Shown here: one piece after another, positions 8,740 to 17,198 of the stretch
Position numbering within the stretch: the first letter of the stretch is position 1
Layout of the letters: every line of letters begins with the position of its first letter
DNA from: Planctomycetales bacterium
GTDB lineage: Bacteria > Planctomycetota > Planctomycetia > Pirellulales > Thermoguttaceae
Assembly: GCA_007119795.1 (NCBI GenBank)
Contig: SKOZ01000032.1
Coordinates: forward strand, 1 to 44,170
Reading direction: 5' to 3'
Length of the DNA stretch: 44,170 nucleotides
The notes under the pieces: generated by a model
Told to the model about the DNA's origin: nothing
What the model saw: only the letters and a program-made list of their open reading frames with translations
The model's database searches: none
Position numbers and translations under genes: made by a program

Positions 8740-11036
8740 GTACTCTGGACATTACGATTGCCATCCTCAAAGTGGCCGTAGGCCTGGGGATGGTGATTTT
8801 TGTCCACGAGCTTGGACACTTCCTCGTCGCCAAGGCCTGCGGGGTGAAGTGCGAGAAGTTTTACATCGGCTTCGACATCGCCGGCCTGCGATTCTGGCGG
8901 CACCGCTGGGGCGAGACGGAGTACGGCATCGGCATCCTCCCCCTGGGCGGCTACGTGAAGATGCTCGGCCAGGAGGACAATCCGGCGCGTCTCCGCGAGG
9001 AGATGGAACGGGCGCGTCAGGGTGACGAAGCGGGCTCCGGGGACACCGATGCAGCGGACGCCGACGCGCCCCCTGCCGGCACCGATGCCGAAAAGGCTGC
9101 GGCGAAACGCGCCGAGCCCCAGGCGGAGGCGAAACGGGGCGAGAGCCAGGCGGAGGCGGAAAAGGCCGGCAGAGAGGAGCCGGGCCCGCCGGACGACTCG
9201 GTGGCGGCCGGAGGCGCTGGAGCAGACCCCGCCGCGCCCTCCGGGCAAGCGGCGGCGGCAGCCGGCGAAGGATCGGAGGCCGAGCACGCCCGCGAGGCCC
9301 TCTACGATCCACGCAGCTACCTCGCCAAGAGCGTTCCCCAGCGGATGGCGATCATCTCGGCGGGGGTGGCGATGAACGTCCTCTTCGCCGCCCTCGTCGG
9401 TGCCTGGGCGTTCGGTCTGGGGGTGCGGCAGCTCGCCTGCGGCGTCGGCGGACTGACGCCGGGCGACCCGGCATGGGCAGCCGGTCTGGAGGTGGGCGAT
9501 ACCATCGTGGCCATCAACGATCAGCCCGCGGAGCGTTTCCAGGACCTGCGGACGAACATCGCCCTGGGCGCCGTGAACGACGGCGTCCGCCTCACGGTGG
9601 TGCGGCCGGGTGTGGAAGAACCCCTCGAGTTCCAACTCGTGCCCGAGCGCGGCGCCCTGCTGCGGACCATCGGCGTAACCCCGCCCCTGACGCCCACGGT
9701 CAATACCTTCGGCCCCCCGGTCGAGCCAGCCACCCCGGCTGCCGAGGCCGAGCCCGCCTTCGAGGCGGGGGACCGCATCGTGGAGATCGACGGCGCCGCG
9801 GTCGCCCATTTCGCCGACGTCCACCGACTCTTCGCGGAGAACCCCAGCCGGTCGATGGAAGTCGTGGTCGAGCGGCCGGCGGAGGATGCCCTGGCGGGCG
9901 AGCCGGGGAAGTGGATTGCCGTCAAGCTGGCTCCCCGGCCGAAACGCTCGCTGGGGATCGTCATGGAGATGGGGCCGGTGACGGCGGTGCGTGCGGGCTC
10001 GCCCGCCGCGGCGGCGGGCATCGAGCGGGGTGATACCGTCGTGGCCGTCGACGGCCGGCCGATGGCCCTGGAAGGGGCCGATGCCCCCGTCGTCGATCCC
10101 CTGCGGCTTCCCGACGAGCTCCGCAGCCTTGCCGGCCAGACGGTGGTCTTCCTCGTGCGGCGGCCGGGGGCCACGGAGCCCCTGGAGATCCCGGTCACGC
10201 TCGACGAGGTCACCCGCTTCGATCGCGATCGGCTCCGGACCAGTCCCATGACGGTGCCGGCGGCGGGGTTCGCCTACGAGGTCCGGCCCCGCGTACACCA
10301 TGTCGATCCTGAGGGCCCCGCCGCGGCGACGGGGATTCGCCCCGGCGACGAAGTCGCCCGCGTCTCCTTCCTTCCCCTCGACGAGGCGGCGCGCGACGCC
10401 CTGCGCGAGCGCTACGGCGACCCCTCGCTGCACCAGCGGCAGGAAGACGTCGATCTGGAGACGAACTCGTGGGTCTTCGTTCACCATCTCGCCCAGTCGG
10501 TGCTCCCCGGGACACAGGTCGCCGTCGAGCTGGCCGACGAGCGGGAGGCGACCTTCACCCCGGAGCCGGCCGACGGCTGGTTCAATCCCGACCGGGGCAT
10601 CCTCTTCGAGCCGGCCCACTTCATTCAGAAGGCCGCCGGCGTCGGCGAGGCCCTCCGTCTGGGCCTTGAAGAGACGGGCGAGGCGATGCTCCTGGTGGTC
10701 CGCATGCTGCAGCGCGTGGGAACCCGCGACGTCTCGCCGCGCGCCTTCGGCGGCCCGGTCACCATCGCCCAGTTCGCCTACTACGCCGCCACCGAAGGGC
10801 TCCCCACGCTCCTGCTCTTCCTCACCCTGCTGAGCGCCAATCTGGCGGTGATCAACTTCCTGCCCATTCCCCTGCTCGACGGCGGTCACATGGTCTTCCT
10901 CATCTGGGAGGGGGTCACCGGCAAGCCGCCCGACGAACGCGTCCATGCTATTCTCAGCTACCTGGGCCTCCTCATCATCCTTACCCTGATGATCTGGGTC
11001 TTCGGCCTCGACTTCGGCCTCATCGCTCGCGAGTGA
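8724..11036 (+). CDS. rseP: Site-2 intramembrane zinc protease, RseP type, with four PDZ-like domains
   Basis: 770 residues, far longer than E. coli RseP (450). RseP cleaves single-pass membrane proteins within the bilayer, classically anti-sigma factors. The zinc site is VHELGHF (His28, Glu29, His32) in the first membrane segment; the third-ligand motif LPIPLLDGGHMVF lies in the C-terminal membrane part (about 655-770). Between them are an Ala/Glu/Lys-rich low-complexity stretch (about 92-189) and four PDZ-like repeats at about 240-305, 325-392, 409-492 and 512-582, recognisable by AAGLEVGDTIVAI, FEAGDRIVEI, AAGIERGDTVVAV and ATGIRPGDEVARV. E. coli RseP has two. The TTG start is supported by a strong Shine-Dalgarno. 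It follows dxr with a 16-base overlap, a common bacterial pairing. Confidence 0.92.
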   Translation: MDFLLSTLDITIAILKVAVGLGMVIFVHELGHFLVAKACGVKCEKFYIGFDIAGLRFWRHRWGETEYGIGILPLGGYVKMLGQEDNPARLREEMERARQGDEAGSGDTDAADADAPPAGTDAEKAAAKRAEPQAEAKRGESQAEAEKAGREEPGPPDDSVAAGGAGADPAAPSGQAAAAAGEGSEAEHAREALYDPRSYLAKSVPQRMAIISAGVAMNVLFAALVGAWAFGLGVRQLACGVGGLTPGDPAWAAGLEVGDTIVAINDQPAERFQDLRTNIALGAVNDGVRLTVVRPGVEEPLEFQLVPERGALLRTIGVTPPLTPTVNTFGPPVEPATPAAEAEPAFEAGDRIVEIDGAAVAHFADVHRLFAENPSRSMEVVVERPAEDALAGEPGKWIAVKLAPRPKRSLGIVMEMGPVTAVRAGSPAAAAGIERGDTVVAVDGRPMALEGADAPVVDPLRLPDELRSLAGQTVVFLVRRPGATEPLEIPVTLDEVTRFDRDRLRTSPMTVPAAGFAYEVRPRVHHVDPEGPAAATGIRPGDEVARVSFLPLDEAARDALRERYGDPSLHQRQEDVDLETNSWVFVHHLAQSVLPGTQVAVELADEREATFTPEPADGWFNPDRGILFEPAHFIQKAAGVGEALRLGLEETGEAMLLVVRMLQRVGTRDVSPRAFGGPVTIAQFAYYAATEGLPTLLLFLTLLSANLAVINFLPIPLLDGGHMVFLIWEGVTGKPPDERVHAILSYLGLLIILTLMIWVFGLDFGLIARE

Positions 11037-11041
11037 ACACC

Positions 11042-12247
11042 ATGCGGATCGCCTACCTGGACTGCGGCAGCGGCATCAGCGGAGACATGACTCTCGGCGC
11101 CCTGGTCGACGCCGGCGTGGAGCTGGCGCCGCTCCAGGAAGCCGTCCGCTCGCTGGGGCTCAGCGGCGTTCGGCTCACCGCCGTGGAGGTCGAGCGGCGG
11201 GGATTCCGGGCGACCCAGGTGCTCGTGGAGACGCCGCCGGAACACGCCCACCGCCACCTCAGCCATATCCTCGATCTCATCGACCGCGCGGCGATGACGG
11301 CTCCGCAGAAGGACCTCGCCGGCCGGATCTTCCGCCGCTTGGCCGAGGCCGAGGCGAAGGTCCACGGCACCACCGTGGAAAAGGTCCACTTCCACGAGGT
11401 GGGGGCCGCCGACTCGATCGCCGACGTGGTGGGCACGGCCGTCGGCTGGGGCCAGCTGGGCGTCGACCGCGTCGTCGCCTCCCCCATCCCCACCGGGCGC
11501 GGCACGATCCGCATCGCCCACGGCGAGACGAGCATCCCCGCGCCGGCAACGGCGGAGCTGCTCTGCGGCGTTCCCTTGGCGGAATCGGCGATCGAGGGCG
11601 AGCTGACCACGCCCACCGGCGCCGCCATCGTCACCACGCTGGCCGAAGCGTTCGGGGCTCTCCCGGCAATGCAGACCGACCGCATCGGCTGCGGCGCCGG
11701 CACCAAGGACTGGGCGGAGCGGGCGAATATTCTCCGCCTCTTCGTCGGCCGGACCACGGCGGCCGACGCCGCCGGCGAGCCGGTCTGGATGCTGGAAACC
11801 AACCTCGACGACGTCTCCGGCGAATGGATCGGCCACTGCGCCGACCGCCTCTGGCGGGCGGGGGCCCTGGACGTGTTCACTACCGCCATCCAGATGAAGA
11901 AGAACCGGCCGGGCGTGATGCTCTCCGTCCTCTGCCGCGCCGCCGACCTGCCGGCCCTAGAGGAGATCCTCTTCGCCGAGACCGGCACCCTGGGCCTGCG
12001 GCGCTATGCGGTGGGCCGCCGCACCCTCAGCCGTCAGCTGCATCGCGTGGCAACGGCCTTCGGCGAGGTCGAGGGCAAGGTCGGCTGGCTCGCCGACCAG
12101 CCCCGGTTCGCCCCCGAGTACGAGTCCTGCCGCCGACTCGCCGAGGCCCGCACGGTGCCCCTGCGGGTCGTCTACGAGGCCGCCCTGCGGGCCTTCCGCG
12201 CCGAGGAGGTGTCTCGGCAGGGCGACTTCGCAGGGGAAGCTCGCTGA
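11042..12247 (+). CDS. larC: Nickel-pincer cofactor nickel insertase LarC (full length)
   Basis: About 401 residues. LarC is a CTP-dependent cyclometallase that puts nickel into pyridinium bis-thiocarboxylic acid mononucleotide, the cofactor of lactate racemase and relatives. The N-terminus MRIAYLDCGSGISGDM is the family signature; HFHEVGAADSIADVVG, IPTGRGT and ETNLDDVSGEWIGH follow, and the LarC2 part (IQMKKNRPGVMLSVLC to the end) is fused in frame, unlike lactobacilli where a programmed frameshift joins the halves. The ATG at 11042 fits the conserved N-terminus; a GTG at 11033 overlapping the rseP stop is the alternative. No larB, larE or larA is in the window, so the partner enzymes must be elsewhere if the cofactor is made. 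Confidence 0.92.
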   Translation: MRIAYLDCGSGISGDMTLGALVDAGVELAPLQEAVRSLGLSGVRLTAVEVERRGFRATQVLVETPPEHAHRHLSHILDLIDRAAMTAPQKDLAGRIFRRLAEAEAKVHGTTVEKVHFHEVGAADSIADVVGTAVGWGQLGVDRVVASPIPTGRGTIRIAHGETSIPAPATAELLCGVPLAESAIEGELTTPTGAAIVTTLAEAFGALPAMQTDRIGCGAGTKDWAERANILRLFVGRTTAADAAGEPVWMLETNLDDVSGEWIGHCADRLWRAGALDVFTTAIQMKKNRPGVMLSVLCRAADLPALEEILFAETGTLGLRRYAVGRRTLSRQLHRVATAFGEVEGKVGWLADQPRFAPEYESCRRLAEARTVPLRVVYEAALRAFRAEEVSRQGDFAGEAR

Positions 12248-12372
12248 GCCGGCTGCCTCCGCCCTAGGTAAACGGTTGCGGGGAAAGGACCCTCGCTATC
12301 CTCGCGAGGCGGTTGGGAGTGGCCGCCGACGTGATCGAGTCGCACTGAACACCACCCTATCCACCGGCTGCC

Positions 12373-13053
12373 ATGCCCTCCTGCACCCGCAAGCTGATCC
12401 TCTTCGACATCGACGGCACCCTGCTGAAGAGCCATGGCGGTGCGCTGAAGGCCATGAGCGCCGCCGCCCGCGATGTCTTCGGCCCCGATTTCGACCTGAC
12501 CCGCGTGGACCGTAACGGGCGGCTCGACCAGGACATCATCTCCGAGGCCGTGGTCGTTAACGGCGCAAGCGCCACTGCCGGCGACTTCGAGCGTTTTCGG
12601 GGGCTCTACCTGGACTACCTCCGCGAGGAGGCCGGCGCCGTGCGCGCCCTGCCCGGCGTCGGCGAACGGCTCGACGAACTGGGGCGGCACCCCGGAGTGA
12701 TGCTCGGCCTGGCCACGGGCAACTACACCCAGGCCGCTTGGATCAAGCTGGCGGCGGCCGGCATTGCCGCCGATCCCTTCGTGGCCAACGGCTTCGCCGA
12801 GGACGCCACCACCCGCAGCGGGCTGATCCGCCACGCCGCCGCCGCGGCGCGCGGTGCAAACCTCTCCCTCGGCGACGTGCTCGTCGTAGGCGATACCCCC
12901 CGCGACGTGGAGGCCGCCCGCGATGCCGGCTGCCGCTGCCTCGCCGTGGCCACCGGCAACTACTCCCGGGAGATCCTTCAAGCCGCCGGCGCCCACACGG
13001 TACTCCACGACCTTACCGATCCGCAGCCCTTCCGCGACTTCCTAAAAAGGTGA
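12373..13053 (+). CDS. HAD-family phosphatase, phosphoglycolate phosphatase-like
   Basis: 226 residues. Motif I is LILFDIDGTLLKSHGGA, motif II is GLATGNYTQAA and motif IV is VLVVGDTPRDVEAARDAG, with a helical cap between I and II, so it is a class I HAD phosphatase of the phosphoglycolate phosphatase/beta-phosphoglucomutase group. The substrate is unknown. It lies 125 bases after larC on the same strand. Its last codons (Lys-Arg-stop, AAA AGG TGA) coincide with an AAAAGGTG tandem at the left end of the transposon remnant, so the element appears to have supplied the present stop codon and the native C-terminus may have been slightly different. Confidence 0.88.
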   Translation: MPSCTRKLILFDIDGTLLKSHGGALKAMSAAARDVFGPDFDLTRVDRNGRLDQDIISEAVVVNGASATAGDFERFRGLYLDYLREEAGAVRALPGVGERLDELGRHPGVMLGLATGNYTQAAWIKLAAAGIAADPFVANGFAEDATTRSGLIRHAAAAARGANLSLGDVLVVGDTPRDVEAARDAGCRCLAVATGNYSREILQAAGAHTVLHDLTDPQPFRDFLKR

Positions 13054-13075
13054 AAAGGTGACAGTCACCAAATTT
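13053..13075 (+). repeat. Left terminal inverted repeat with hairpin core
   Basis: The core GGTGACAGTCACC (13058-13070) is a perfect palindrome around a central A. The repeat is preceded by a direct copy of its first eight bases (AAAAGGTG at 13045-13052). Its partner is at 13467-13489. Confidence 0.8.
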
Positions 13076-13108
13076 GACAAAGCAGGGAAGGCTAAGCAGA
13101 ATGGAAGC

Positions 13109-13419
13109 ATGTCGCGAACCGCTCGTTTTGCCCCTGGTGGATTGGTGTACCACGTACTTAATCGCGGCGTGGGCCAACGAGCCTTGTTCCACAAGGATGG
13201 CGACTACTCGGCGTTCGAGAAGGTTCTGGAGGAAACGTCGCGCACGCGCTCCATGCGGATCTGCGCCTACTGCCTGATGCCGAACCACTGGCATCTGGTC
13301 GTCTAGCCGGAGCATGACGGTGATCTTGCAGCGTTCATGCAGCAGATGACCAATACCCACGTGAAGCGGTGGAAGGCCTCGAATCGACGCTCCGCGAACG
13401 CGGAAGGCCGCAGAAGTAG
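13109..13419 (+). pseudogene. REP-associated transposase (TnpA_REP, Y1 family), degraded
   Basis: The N-terminal part MSRTARFAPGGLVYHVLNRG and CLMPNHWHLVV, containing the HUH-type histidine pair HWH, is typical of RAYT proteins, which nick single-stranded DNA at REP hairpins. After HWHLVV there is an in-frame TAG (13304-13306) where relatives usually have Trp. The frame then continues as PEHDGDLAAFMQQMTNTHV up to VKRWK. At about 13375 it joins, in another frame, GLESTLRERGRPQK and a TAG stop at 13417-13419, which is the usual RAYT C-terminus. Roughly half of a normal 220-230 residue protein, including the catalytic tyrosine region, is missing. It cannot make active transposase. Confidence 0.8.
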
Positions 13420-13466
13420 CAAATCGGCAAGGGGACAACTTGCCCCCCACCTCTCCCGGATTCGCC

Positions 13467-13489
13467 AAATTTGGTGCCTGTCACCTTTT
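13467..13489 (-). repeat. Right terminal inverted repeat
   Basis: On the minus strand it reads like the left repeat except for one base (core GGTGACAGGCACC). It ends three bases before the yidC stop codon. Confidence 0.8.
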
Positions 13490-13492
13490 CTC

Positions 13493-15868
13493 TTAGCGGC
13501 GGCCCTTGGCGCGCTGGCGTTTTCCCCCCGATCCGCCGCCGGGGGAGGGGCGGGGGGCGGGGGGGCGATCGGCGCCGGGCGCGGTGCCGCCCGATTTCTG
13601 CGGTGCCTTGGGGAGGAGCTTCCGCTCGCCGATGCCCCAGAGGGTGGAGGCAATAAAGTAGAGGCACAGCCCGCTGGCTACCTTGTAGAACAGGAAGCCG
13701 ATGAAGATCATCATGTACTGCATAACCTTCTGCTGCATGGCGGCCTGCTCATCGGCCGGCGGGGGCATCATCTTCTTTTGCTGCCAGAGAAAGAGGGCTA
13801 CGGTGACGAGGGGGAGGATGTTGAAATAGGGCCCCAGCCCGAAAATGCCCACTCCCCGATTGATGAACTCGGGCATGATCCCGCTCCAGTCGAGGAGCAT
13901 GTCGGGAGCGGAGAGGTTGGAGGCGAAGCGAATCAGGTCGGTCAGCAGGGGCGCGCCGCGGAGCTCGATGTCCACCATCAGCGAGCGGTAGAGCCCGATG
14001 AAGATGGGCAGCTGCAGGAAGACCACCAGGCAGCCGCTGAGCGGGTTGTAACTGTGCTTGCGGAAGAGCTCCTGCTGGGCGCGGGCCCGGGCCTCCATGT
14101 CCTTCTTGTGCTTCTCCTGCAGTTTGCGGATTTCCGGCTGCAGCTCCTGCATCTTCTGCATGTTCCGCGTCTGCTTCAGGCTCAAGGGGAACATGCACCC
14201 CCGCACCAAGACGGTCAAGAGGATGATCGCCAGTCCGTAGTTGAAGACGATGTAGTCGTGGAAGAAGTGGAGCAGCCCCAGCATGGGGCGGGCCACGAAG
14301 CTGAACCACCCGTAGTAGACGAGCTGCCCGAAGCCGTATTCGGCCTGGTTCAAGAGCGCCGGCCGCTTCGGTCCGGCAAAGAACTGGAACTGTTGCCGTA
14401 GCGGCGGGCCTCCCGGCTCCAGGGTCTCCACCCTGCTGGTCAGTCGGAAGGAGACGTTGGTGAGCATGTAGAGATCGGGATCGTACGGGCCCACGCGGAT
14501 CGCCCGCCACTCTTCGAAGGGGAACGCCCCTTCTCCACGCTCCGGCCGAAGCACCGCAGAGAAGTATTGGGCATCGACGCCGATGAAGGCGAAGGGGTCG
14601 TCGCGGAAGGGGGCGTCGAAGGTGCCGTCGGCTATCGCCTTCGAGCCGAGCAGGTCGAAGCGGCCGTCATCCTTCTGGATGGCCAGATCGCGCACCCCCA
14701 CCGATCCCCAGCGGCGGCCCACTTTGTGCGCGTACCACCAGCCCTCGAAGGGCAGGCCCGTGGGGCCGTCGAGCTGGTAGGCGACCTGCCTGGGCTCACT
14801 GCCGATGTTGCGGAGAGCAACCTCGAAGTCGAGGTGGTAGCCCGGGAAGGTGCGGTCGTCGCGGGCGTCGGGCGGAACCTGGACGAGGCGATAGCTCTTG
14901 AGGGCCTCCAGGCCGAGATCCGGCAGGCGGTGCCGGAACGTGACTACGTCGCTGCGGTTGCCGTCACGGAGCCCTTCGCCCTCGGCCTCGGGGACCTCGT
15001 CGATGCCGTAGCCGTAAAAGACCTCCCAGTTGGCCGTGCGGAGATCGACGCCGGGGAGCTCGCGCTCGATGTCGGCGGGGCGCCGCGCTTCGGGTTGATG
15101 TGCGTCGTCCCGGACCATCCGCTCCTCGTCGACCTGCCGGAGCGTCAGCAACAGGGAGAGGGGATCGTCCCTCTCGGGGCGAATCACCTCCAGCGGCGGC
15201 CGCCGCAAGTGTGCGGGAAGGCGGATTTCCTCGCCGTCGCGGCGGACCTGGAGGTTGACCGTATCGCCGAGGCGGGCCTCCGCCAGAATGTTGCGCAGCG
15301 ATTGGGCCCCGCTGACCGGGGCGCCGTCCACGGCGAGGATCACGTCTCCGGGGCGAACCCCTGCCTCCGCCGCCGGAGTGCCCGGCCCCACCACTTCGAC
15401 CGGCATCCCACGCCCGCGACGCTGTTCATCCAAGGTAAGATGGCCGATATACCCCCCGGGAGTACCCCGCTCGTGGTATTCGTCGCCAATGAGTTCGACC
15501 CGGGTAATGGCCAGTTCGTGGGGAAGTTCGATGCGGGCGATCGCCGCCCCGCGGTTGGTGAGAGTTACCAGCATCCGATAAGGGGAGTCGGGGTCTGCCG
15601 AACCAAGCGTGATCGCCTGCTCGGCAATGTCGACGGCGGGGGTCACCTCGACCTCCGGCGGCTCCACGGGTGGGTCCACCTCTATTTCCGGGGGGTCCTC
15701 CGGCTCGACAGGAGGGTCCTCCGGTGCAGGGGGCGGCTCCACGTCGACAACCATCTCGTCACGGGGAAACTCCGGTTCCGGCGGAAAGAGCGTTGCCGTG
15801 AGGTAGATGTGCAGCAGAAAGAGGCCGCTGGCGGCAAACAGGAAGAGGAGGAAACGTCGCTGGTCCAT
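13493..15868 (-). CDS. yidC: Membrane protein insertase YidC with a PDZ domain in its periplasmic region
   Basis: 791 residues, against about 550 in E. coli. YidC inserts and folds inner-membrane proteins with or without SecYEG. The N-terminal membrane anchor RRFLLFLFAASGLFLLHIYL is followed by a Pro/Glu/Val/Asp-rich linker, then the large periplasmic P1 domain. Within P1, at about residues 150-220, sits a PDZ-like domain (GTPAAEAGVRPGDVILAVDG). The conserved C-terminal insertase core starts near residue 525: FFHDYIVFNYGLAIILLTVL, VRGCMFPLSLKQTRNMQKMQ with the conserved membrane-embedded Arg, a charged coiled hairpin, and PLSGCLVVFLQLPIFIGLYR. The C-terminus is basic (KRQRAKGRR), as is common for YidC. 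The ATG at 15868 was chosen because it precedes the anchor; upstream codons look non-coding. Confidence 0.94.
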   Translation of the reverse strand: MDQRRFLLFLFAASGLFLLHIYLTATLFPPEPEFPRDEMVVDVEPPPAPEDPPVEPEDPPEIEVDPPVEPPEVEVTPAVDIAEQAITLGSADPDSPYRMLVTLTNRGAAIARIELPHELAITRVELIGDEYHERGTPGGYIGHLTLDEQRRGRGMPVEVVGPGTPAAEAGVRPGDVILAVDGAPVSGAQSLRNILAEARLGDTVNLQVRRDGEEIRLPAHLRRPPLEVIRPERDDPLSLLLTLRQVDEERMVRDDAHQPEARRPADIERELPGVDLRTANWEVFYGYGIDEVPEAEGEGLRDGNRSDVVTFRHRLPDLGLEALKSYRLVQVPPDARDDRTFPGYHLDFEVALRNIGSEPRQVAYQLDGPTGLPFEGWWYAHKVGRRWGSVGVRDLAIQKDDGRFDLLGSKAIADGTFDAPFRDDPFAFIGVDAQYFSAVLRPERGEGAFPFEEWRAIRVGPYDPDLYMLTNVSFRLTSRVETLEPGGPPLRQQFQFFAGPKRPALLNQAEYGFGQLVYYGWFSFVARPMLGLLHFFHDYIVFNYGLAIILLTVLVRGCMFPLSLKQTRNMQKMQELQPEIRKLQEKHKKDMEARARAQQELFRKHSYNPLSGCLVVFLQLPIFIGLYRSLMVDIELRGAPLLTDLIRFASNLSAPDMLLDWSGIMPEFINRGVGIFGLGPYFNILPLVTVALFLWQQKKMMPPPADEQAAMQQKVMQYMMIFIGFLFYKVASGLCLYFIASTLWGIGERKLLPKAPQKSGGTAPGADRPPAPRPSPGGGSGGKRQRAKGRR

Positions 15869-16214
15869 ACGGTGTCGGTCCTTGAGAACCGCCAACGGAG
15901 TCGGCCGAGCCCGCGCACAGACTCGGCAAGGAAGCCAAAATGGGAAACGCCTCGCGGCACGCGACCACTCTACAGGAGGGTTCGGGCCGCATTGCGCGAG
16001 CCATTCGTGCACCGAAAGGCAGTCCCCGGCCTGCCGAACTTCGCCCGCGCCAAACTACTATTGTCGCCGATTGCCCCCGTCCTGCAAAGGCTAGCGTATG
16101 GGGCGAGCGGATGAGGAGCCTGGAGCGGATTCCCAACCTCCGCCCGGGAACGACCGCCCATCGCCCTTCCCGGAGAGCGGAGTGCGAGGGGCGGTTGGGC
16201 GGTCCCCGCGGCGC
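15869..16214. other. Intergenic region upstream of yidC
   Basis: No gene was recognised between the metallophosphoesterase stop and the yidC start, both leftward. The stretch presumably holds the yidC promoter; AAGG about 14 bases before the ATG is the only ribosome-binding-like sequence. No convincing terminator hairpin with a T-run was seen. Confidence 0.35.
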
Positions 16215-16964
16215 TCAGCGACCGTCGCGGAGACGGTCTCCCAGGAAGTTGTCCAGCTCGATGATGCCGTGGATCTTCTCGATGGTACTCTCCAGAGGGT
16301 ACTCCACACGGCGGAAGCGGACCACACCCTCTTCGAGTACCACGTAGCAGGCCCGCGAGTCGCCGTCCCGCGGCTGGCCCACCGAGCCGACATTGACCAT
16401 CGTCTTCGTGTCCGGGAGGCGAAATTCGTAGCCCAAGTCTTCGGGGCTGAAGAACTGCCCGTCCTCGGTGAAGACGCCGGGGACATGCGTGTGCCCCTGG
16501 AAGGAGTACTTGTGGATGAGGGCGAAAATCTTCTGCATCTTGCGGGAGTTGTAGGCGTCTTCGGGAAAGACGTACTCGTTGAGAGGATTCCGCGCCGACC
16601 CATGCACGAAGAGGTAGTCGCGATCCTGGTAGTTGCGGGGGAGCTCGCCGAGAAACGCCCATCGCTGCTCGGCTGCCTGCCCGTTGAAGCCGGGCTGCTC
16701 GAGTTGCTCGCGGGTCCAGAAGATGGCCCGCTCGGCCCCCGTGTTGAATCCCTCGGGGTCGAAGAGGGCTCCCTGGTCGTGGTTTCCCAGCAGGCAAACC
16801 TGGCACTTCATGACTTCATCGATGCACTCGCGGGGATTGGGGCCGTAGCCGACAATGTCTCCCAGGCAGAACACCTCGGCGATGCCCTGCTCGCGGACAT
16901 CGGCCAGAACTGCCGTGAGCGCTTCGAAATTGCTGTGGATGTCGCTGATGAGGGCTCGTTTCAC
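16215..16964 (-). CDS. Metallophosphoesterase, YfcE/ApaH-like
   Basis: 249 residues with a full calcineurin-like site: [13 protein letters not shown] (DxH), [14 protein letters not shown] (GDxxGxGP), [10 protein letters not shown] (GNHD), FVHGSARNP and GHTHVPGVF. The SDIHSN and [10 protein letters not shown] signatures mark the small bacterial phosphoesterase group related to YfcE and diadenosine tetraphosphatases, usually soluble phosphodiesterases or phosphatases with unproven substrates. It starts with GTG (16964), preceded by GGAGAGGC on the minus strand. It is divergent from tsaB across 234 bases that must contain both promoters; TGTTGTATTGT at about 17042-17052 is the only -10-like box noticed. 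Confidence 0.87.
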   Translation of the reverse strand: MKRALISDIHSNFEALTAVLADVREQGIAEVFCLGDIVGYGPNPRECIDEVMKCQVCLLGNHDQGALFDPEGFNTGAERAIFWTREQLEQPGFNGQAAEQRWAFLGELPRNYQDRDYLFVHGSARNPLNEYVFPEDAYNSRKMQKIFALIHKYSFQGHTHVPGVFTEDGQFFSPEDLGYEFRLPDTKTMVNVGSVGQPRDGDSRACYVVLEEGVVRFRRVEYPLESTIEKIHGIIELDNFLGDRLRDGR

Positions 16965-17185
16965 GCCTCTCCGCCTTCCACCTGACGCGAGGGACCGGCA
17001 CCACCGCAGACTGCCGGTGGCGCCTTGTTTTCACTCTCCGCCCCATGTTGTATTGTTGGATGGAAAGGCGGTCAAGTCGAGTGGGGAGTGGAAAGCCCCC
17101 CCCGGCAGAGCCGCGGCACCGGCGGTCCGGGGTGGGCAGAGCGATCACCCCCCAAGTCCTTTCGCCGGGAGGGACTGCCACCACC

Positions 17186-17190
17186 AGGAG
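17186..17190 (+). promoter_or_regulatory. Ribosome binding site fixing the GTG start of tsaB
   Basis: AGGAG eight bases before the GTG at 17199. The frame is open further upstream, but the family-conserved N-terminus begins here. Confidence 0.6.
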
Positions 17191-17198
17191 TTCCGCGC

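Larger units (their letters stand above)
13053..13489. mobile_element. Decayed REP-associated tyrosine transposase (RAYT) element
   Basis: A 437-base unit bounded by 23-base inverted repeats (13053-13075 and 13467-13489) that match at 22 of 23 positions. Inside is a transposase pseudogene with a premature stop, a large internal deletion and a frame change. The unit begins at the last base of the stop codon of the HAD gene and ends three bases before the yidC stop codon, filling the space between two convergent genes. It is smaller than an intact RAYT gene and resembles a MITE-like deletion derivative. Confidence 0.75.
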
